Shown here in pieces: positions 58,061 through 64,000 of a stretch of DNA of 64,000 nucleotides; the stretch's first letter is position 1; each line of letters opens with the position of its first letter. The notes beneath the pieces are model-generated. The model did no database searches and had not been told where the DNA came from. It was given only the letters and a program-made list of their open reading frames with translations. The stretch comes from Sphagnum magellanicum (taxonomy: Eukaryota; Streptophyta; Sphagnopsida; Sphagnales; Sphagnaceae). The stretch spans positions 19,288,038 through 19,352,037 of the forward strand of contig CM038923.1 in assembly GCA_021904315.1 (NCBI GenBank), in the 5' to 3' direction. A program made the translations under genes and the position numbers.

Positions 58061-61000
58061 TTTCTTGGTGAGTGTTCAATGAGATTGCCCTAACTCAATT
58101 TGTGTCTTGAACTTCCATGCTTCAAGGAGTTCCCATGATGCATGTGCACAGTAAGGAAGCTCTTGCACATATATGCACACATCTGCTCACAAAGATGTCA
58201 AGTGGGCCATTGCATTTGGGCTTATCAGCATGCATGCACGCATGCTTCCACCACTCCGCCACTTTAATGAATATGCAGGTACCCATGTGGCAATTGCCAT
58301 GCTTCCACCAACTTCATAACAAAGGTAGTCAAGAGAGAGCAAGTAGTAAGGGATGCCAATCAGCATCATCACTTTTGAGGATTGTTTGTTCCTGTAGAGA
58401 TTGTGAGTCACCCAACAGCAGTTCATCTACTCAGTGGGTCACATTCTTCTTTTGCTCCTAGCATGTGTCTCAAATGCATTGCAATTCTTCAAACAAATGA
58501 GGTAGAATTTTTCAGTTGTTGTCCAGTTTTTTCCTTCCTGGATTATCATAAGTAAGCATCTAAGCAGATGCTTCTCTGATTCTATGTACCTTGATGAAGA
58601 TTCTGATGGCAGCAGTTGTGGCATATGCCCTGAACCATCCTGTGATGATGATCTCAATTAGTCATAGCCATGACTCCACTGTTGATTTTGCATTACCAAC
58701 CAACAATTGAAGTGATAGGAATTAGAGGAAGTCTTAGAAGATCATCTTGTGCTTGAAATTGGTGTAAGGGATGCAGGAGTACAGTGTACAAGGTATGTGG
58801 AAGCTGGGATCTGAATGGGTATCTGGAAGTGAATGAGCCGCTGATTTTGGTGGGTGGCAGCTATGGCTATGTGTGTCCTGTTGTCTATTGCAAACATGGC
58901 TGTCAGTTCCATTAGTTCTCAAGTGGAGTGATACTGGCACTTCTCTTTCTCTCTTGCTCTCTAGATTTGTTGGAAACCCATATCTTCTTCTCACCAAATA
59001 GATTTGTGATGATACTATGCTTCAGGGTACTACACTAGAAATTCAGAGATGTGTAGAACAGGCTTCAGCTGTCTGAAGTGACATCTGAAGAAGCTCAACG
59101 GAGGCCTGTATTTTGCATGATCTGTGTCTCCAGGAGACCATTTCTTGTCTTTGTATTTCTGGCTGGTTATGATAGATCTCTGCAGAAAGTTGAATTTCCA
59201 TGCAATGTTTAGATCCTGAGCTCAATATGTTGTCCAAGGTGTTGAAATTGCCAACCTTTCTGGCAAAGTGGAAGTAGCCCCCACATTTCAGTTGCAGAAT
59301 TCATCAGGCATGATGCCATTTTGCTTTCATTAATAGTAGCTAAATGTGTCAAGTGAATGCTTGAGATTATTTGACTCTGGGTCATGTGAATGATGATTCT
59401 ATTTGAACCCTGCACTTGGGATGGTTACTGCATTTGCCTTTGCAGATGAACAGGTGATAAACAAACTGCAATCTAGTGTGAAAGCTGAAAAGCTTTGGTG
59501 AGTGTCAGAGCTGCTCATTGAGCTACTAAGACTTTCAACTCCTCGAGCAGGTGAAGGAACTAAATCAAGAGAGAAGCATTGGTAAAACTGCTGCTCTGGA
59601 GGAGTGTAGGCATTTCTCCAACAAATCTCTGCTGATATCCTTAATATTCCATTACAATATATTCATTTGGATGGTTAATCCTACACATTATGACGAGTTC
59701 ACATAGTGATTCTGGTTGAGTAAGTGTCCATGTCTACTTCTGTTTTCTGGCATCTTTGCTCCTGAGATGTGAGAGGATTCCTTGTCCTTTTGGGTTGTTC
59801 CTTAAATGTGTAGTTGAAATGAGCTAAATGGCAGTAACAGATGATGACAAAAAACTCAAATCTTGAGAGAATCTGCTGTCAGAAGCAAGGACTCTTATGA
59901 TAGAGGTGAAAGGACTGTTTAAAAGAACTGTAGGGCCTCATATGTTTGTGCTGATGTTGGGAATGACAAGAGCAAAGAGCAAGACATTCCTGCTTGTGTA
60001 TTGGGTTAACCATTATCATGAAAGTTAGCCTCAGAAGTTGAGAGGTTGATGGGTGTTTGTTCATTGCCTGCAGATTGTGGTTTCTCACCAGGTCCTCATC
60101 AGGCTTTGCACACGGTATTATTGCTCTGATTGAGACCATAGTGTTTGAATCTCTGTTGCTTTACAGTTGCAGAAGGGGAACTTGTGCATCTGTTTATGAG
60201 TGTAAGTTCCTGTCAGCTTGTGCCCATGTATGGTTCGGGTATGAATCATGATTGGGTCTCTGTTTGGAGCTGTCTTTTCTTTAGCTTTCAGTGGGTTGAC
60301 TGAAACTGACATGGCATCACTAGATGCAAGAGACCATTGATCATCATCACTAAGTTGCCATGAAAAGTGGTCAGATTCTAATTCAATGGGAGTGAAGAAT
60401 GGTTGTTTGACGAATGTAAATAATTCAGTGCAGAAAGTGTTGACTAGAAGAAATGACTGAGGGTGAATGGAATGTGAAGGAAATATCTGCGTTGGGTTTC
60501 CAATTTGAAATCTGTGTCTGTTGACCTTCCTCTAGGAAGATTTTCCATCCCTTCACTCAGAAACTTGGGTAAGCATCACTTAACCTATTTCTTCCTCTGA
60601 GTATGATTATATGCAGCACCAGTGTTGATTTCGTCCTTCTTGTATTAAATTTCTAGTGTGTGCAAAACTGTAACACATATATTCATGTGAATTTCCCCAT
60701 CAGATAAGAATTCTTTGAATTAGAATGCTCAAATTGGCATATTCTGGAACAGTTTTAGTCTTGAACTTGTACTGTTGTATATGTCTCTGTTTGCACAGTT
60801 GGTTGTGTAACAAAACTTCACAAATGTATTTATTCTGCAAATGTGTAACAATGGTATCCTGTACTGCCCTTTGATTTCCAGGTCTCAGGAGTTATCTCTA
60901 TCTCAGTGGATGTACACAAATGTGGCCTTGGAATTGCGATCTAGCACAAGCACAAGCTTCAAGAGGTTTGTGTCCATGATATCCTTGCCTGTTGAGCTAT

Positions 61001-64000
61001 TTCTGATTCCAATTTTTAGTCATCACAATATCCTCTTTGAGCTACTCACATAAATTTATGCATTTACTTGCACTCTCACTGCGTCCTCATATTTTGGGGC
61101 CAAAATTTCCCTTTTCAAGCTCCAGTCATATTCTGGTCCCCTGTCTTCTCTGGAACAGACTTCTCTGCCCAATGTTTCCATTGCTTCTGTAATATTGTTC
61201 TCACCAGAAAGACATTCCTCCATGTGGGTATGTTGGGGATGCATTCTGAACCCATAATATCACATTGTCAGGAGGTATGTGGAGACATGTGTATTCCTCA
61301 ATAATTCTTCTGAGCTCCACAGTTTTTCTGATATCATGACTGAGTCTTCTTTATAGCCTAAAGAAATGCAACAGAATTACTGGATGCAGAAATTTATAAA
61401 ATTCTTTGCTCTCAGTTCTGAGCACATTATTAAGAGGAAAGAAGAGAAAGGGAGACACTTAGCTTGCCAACCAAGCATGACACAGTAGTTGTTCTTCAAC
61501 CTATAGGCCTATTGCATCCATTTTGGAGGTAATCATTTCTGATTGTCATAAGGGGCAATGTGGTTGCTAATGCTCCCCTAAGGTTTAACCCCAGATGTAT
61601 AAGGTTTTGGGTGATTGGATGTGAGCCCAGTCTACTGGCTGGGTTGGCCATAGGATGTAACATTTAGCATGGATTAGTGGTGAATTGAACTTGCAAGGTG
61701 GTCATGAGTTCTAAAAACTTGAGCAATTGGCTTGCAAATTGTCATATGCTTTAACTATGCTCACTGTTGTGAGCTGATGAAGTCAGTGGGGAGTGAAGGT
61801 GATGGCCCGGTACTTTGCAAGTGATATCATGAGGTTACGAACCGTCATTCTTGTCGTGGCTTTTTGGTTTGGCTGCAGAATAGTTGTTTAATTACCTGTA
61901 TGTATTTGTAGAGTTGTGATATTGCTTATTAGTTGTTTGACAGCAAGTGCTGGAATGTTTTTTGATGTGGATCTTATGGATTCAGGAATTTGACATGAGA
62001 AAGTGCTATGACACATCAACCGGCATTACTTAGATTTGGCATTCTGAGGCCATGATCAACTGATTTCTCACTATGGTACTAGATCTGTTCCAGGCAGAGA
62101 CTGCAGGTGGATCGAGCTGAAGCACATTATGCAGAAGGTTCTTTGAAGCTAGTACTTGTGATGCTATCTGGTTTCATATGAGAGGTAATCTCTCTACTCA
62201 ACTACTCCCTCAGCATGGTAAGCTCAAGCTTTCTTATTCTCTTAAAAGTTGAACTGATGAATTGGATTTGATCTACCAATTATGCTTGGTGCTTGGGCTC
62301 TTAACATGGATCTATGATGAGCACAGTTCCAGTTTGTAGCTCGTAAGTGCCCATTTCTGTGCTGCCCATAGCATTGAGCGAAGCAGCTTGCTTGGATGCT
62401 GGCTGCATTGAAGTGATTTTGCACAATGCAAGCTGAACTTGTAATCAGGTAATGCAACAATTACAACCAAAGCAGGGGACAACAAACCAAAATGTGTTAT
62501 GCTGGAAAGCTACAAATATAGCATGGCATATATATTCAGGTTCAAGTTTGATCTCAAGGTGGAGAACCCAGGAGTAACTCTGTATCATTGCTTCTCTCTC
62601 CCCATGTCTGGGTCACCAGATTAGGGCTCTTGCCATACACATACCTGGAAAAATTCTTTGTGCTTTCGGGTTGAAGTTTTCTGGCCATGAAATAATGTTG
62701 GTTGTATGTTTGTGTTAGCACAGTAACAGAAACGATGCTGTATATTGCACCTTCAATTGCCGGAAGTAGAGCAGGTGGTTTAAATGCAGGAGCTTGTGAT
62801 GTAATGATGTCTTTACAAGAGATTGTGTGTCAATTGGCCATCCTGAAGATATGGATGCACTTGTTAAGAGGGCTTTGGATTTTGTGAAGCATGCATTGCA
62901 CTTGACAATCCATGGTGCACAAACAGCCTTCAAATCAACCCACAGAACTGGTTGCCAATTAAGGAATTCGAACAAATGTAATGTCTGTCTGAAACTTGAT
63001 TTGTACAAGTTTAATTGAAGGGATTTAAACTGGAAAAAAATTGTTTTGTGATCTAAGTTTTGGGTCAGGCTACAATGGAGATTGTCTGAAAGTTAATGGA
63101 TACCTCGAAGAAAATTGAAGCAGGGTAGGCTTGACGACTCTTTTCACTTCTGATGTGAATGCCAATGCTTGAATTGTGAGATGTTTTGTTGACTTCCATC
63201 CTATTCATTTTGTATGAGAAGCAGCTCCTATACAGTTGATGAGTCCATCCAGTGTAGCTTCAGATCCTTAACATCAACTTAATGTTAATTGGCTTCATTT
63301 GTAGTCTTACATGCTGGATTGGTGCAGGATCGAAGGACGGTATGTGCTGGGAAAATCAAGCATGGTAGTAATTTCATTCAGGTCCAGTGACACAGATTTT
63401 TCCAACATGAATCATGTTATGACATCAAAAGGACTTTGGAGTCTCAATGCATGGCACAATTGTTCAAGGCATGCTGGTGATAGATAGCTGATAAGAACTG
63501 CCTTACAGCATCTTATACCTATGTTGAATGCTTCACCATAATTGCGAGCATCTATTTGTAAAGCGTGCTATAGCTCTACAGCATACAGATGTTGATGATT
63601 GCCATGGTGGCCTTGCAAGCATTGTAACAGTAAACCTGTTTATCTCTTGACTCCTTCCCCATTTTCATCCTCTTTGCTCTGCTGCAACCTTTGAATGCAA
63701 GAGAAAAAGCTCCCTGTGATTACCAATCAGGTTCTTCTGCCTGCATTTTGAAGGACTGATGGTGCGTTGACTCAGAATGCCCTTGGTTGAGCTGTTGATT
63801 CCATGATAGATGGGGTGGACTACAATTTGTAACATGAAGCTTGTGTTGAGATTTGAACCATCAACCACTTGCAGGGTTGCCACAAAGCACTTGCTGATTG
63901 GTGTTTTGGGTTGTTGGATGATCAATTGACAGGTGCAAGAATCTGCAGGAAAGTTTTCAGGATGGTATGACACCTATCATCTATGGGGCAACAGCCAAGA
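58061..64000. other. No assignable gene
   Basis: About 6 kb of moderately AT-rich DNA with short frames on both strands. Many stretches have gene-like composition (polar words, possible splice sites), so introns or UTRs of an unseen gene are possible. I could not chain exons or recognise a domain. A copy of the 'gctgatgaagtcagtgggga' repeat seen at 32.5-32.7 kb lies at 61768-61793. Confidence 0.4.

Overview
The window is nuclear DNA of a land plant. It has split genes with canonical GT/AG introns, a plant cyclin L gene, plant CACTA (En/Spm), PIF/Harbinger and Ty3/gypsy transposons, and long AT-rich spacers. The wording of the PPR remnant, the single-stranded-DNA-binding (PDF) motif and the gypsy/transposase fragments suggests a seed-free vascular plant, perhaps a fern. 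That placement is inference from remembered families, not a database result.

Layout. 1-6.7 kb: non-coding DNA with at least two convincing exons of an unidentified minus-strand gene (4.27-4.84 kb). 6.79-10.77 kb: a complete eight-exon cyclin L gene on the minus strand, the only clearly intact gene I can reconstruct; its upstream region carries about four ~50-bp tandem units. 11.2-18.4 kb: AT-rich spacer. 18.4-19.5 kb: two opposed CACTA transposase fragments. 21.1-24.3 kb: a spliced FHA-domain/coiled-coil gene on the minus strand, broken by three in-frame stops. 24.3-35 kb: decayed repeats, an orphan ORF and a retroelement-like fragment. 35.2-47.07 kb: remains of a CACTA element (Transposase_24-like ORF, later ORFs, one terminus) that appears to be interrupted by a Ty3/gypsy element. 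47.13-50.31 kb: a second, non-autonomous CACTA element with a 3-bp target duplication. 54.9-55.27 kb: a Harbinger-type MITE. 55.6-58.1 kb: imperfect tandem repeats, an OSB/PDF-like fragment and a PPR remnant. 58.1-64 kb: nothing I can assign.

The most interesting object is the Ty3/gypsy element at about 35.9-43.6 kb. On the plus strand one reading frame runs through Gag (two zinc knuckles), a retropepsin and a full-length C5-cytosine DNA methyltransferase, followed by the start of the pol region. Reverse transcriptase, RNase H and the first part of integrase follow on the minus strand, inverted, and are joined to an inverted piece of the element's own LTR/leader. The element has therefore captured a DNA methyltransferase between protease and reverse transcriptase. 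This copy is dead. Its reading frames are interrupted almost entirely by TAG and TAA codons at positions where CAG or CAA (Gln) would fit, with no TGA, which suggests decay by deamination of non-CG-methylated cytosine. The FHA pseudogene shows the same stop-codon pattern.
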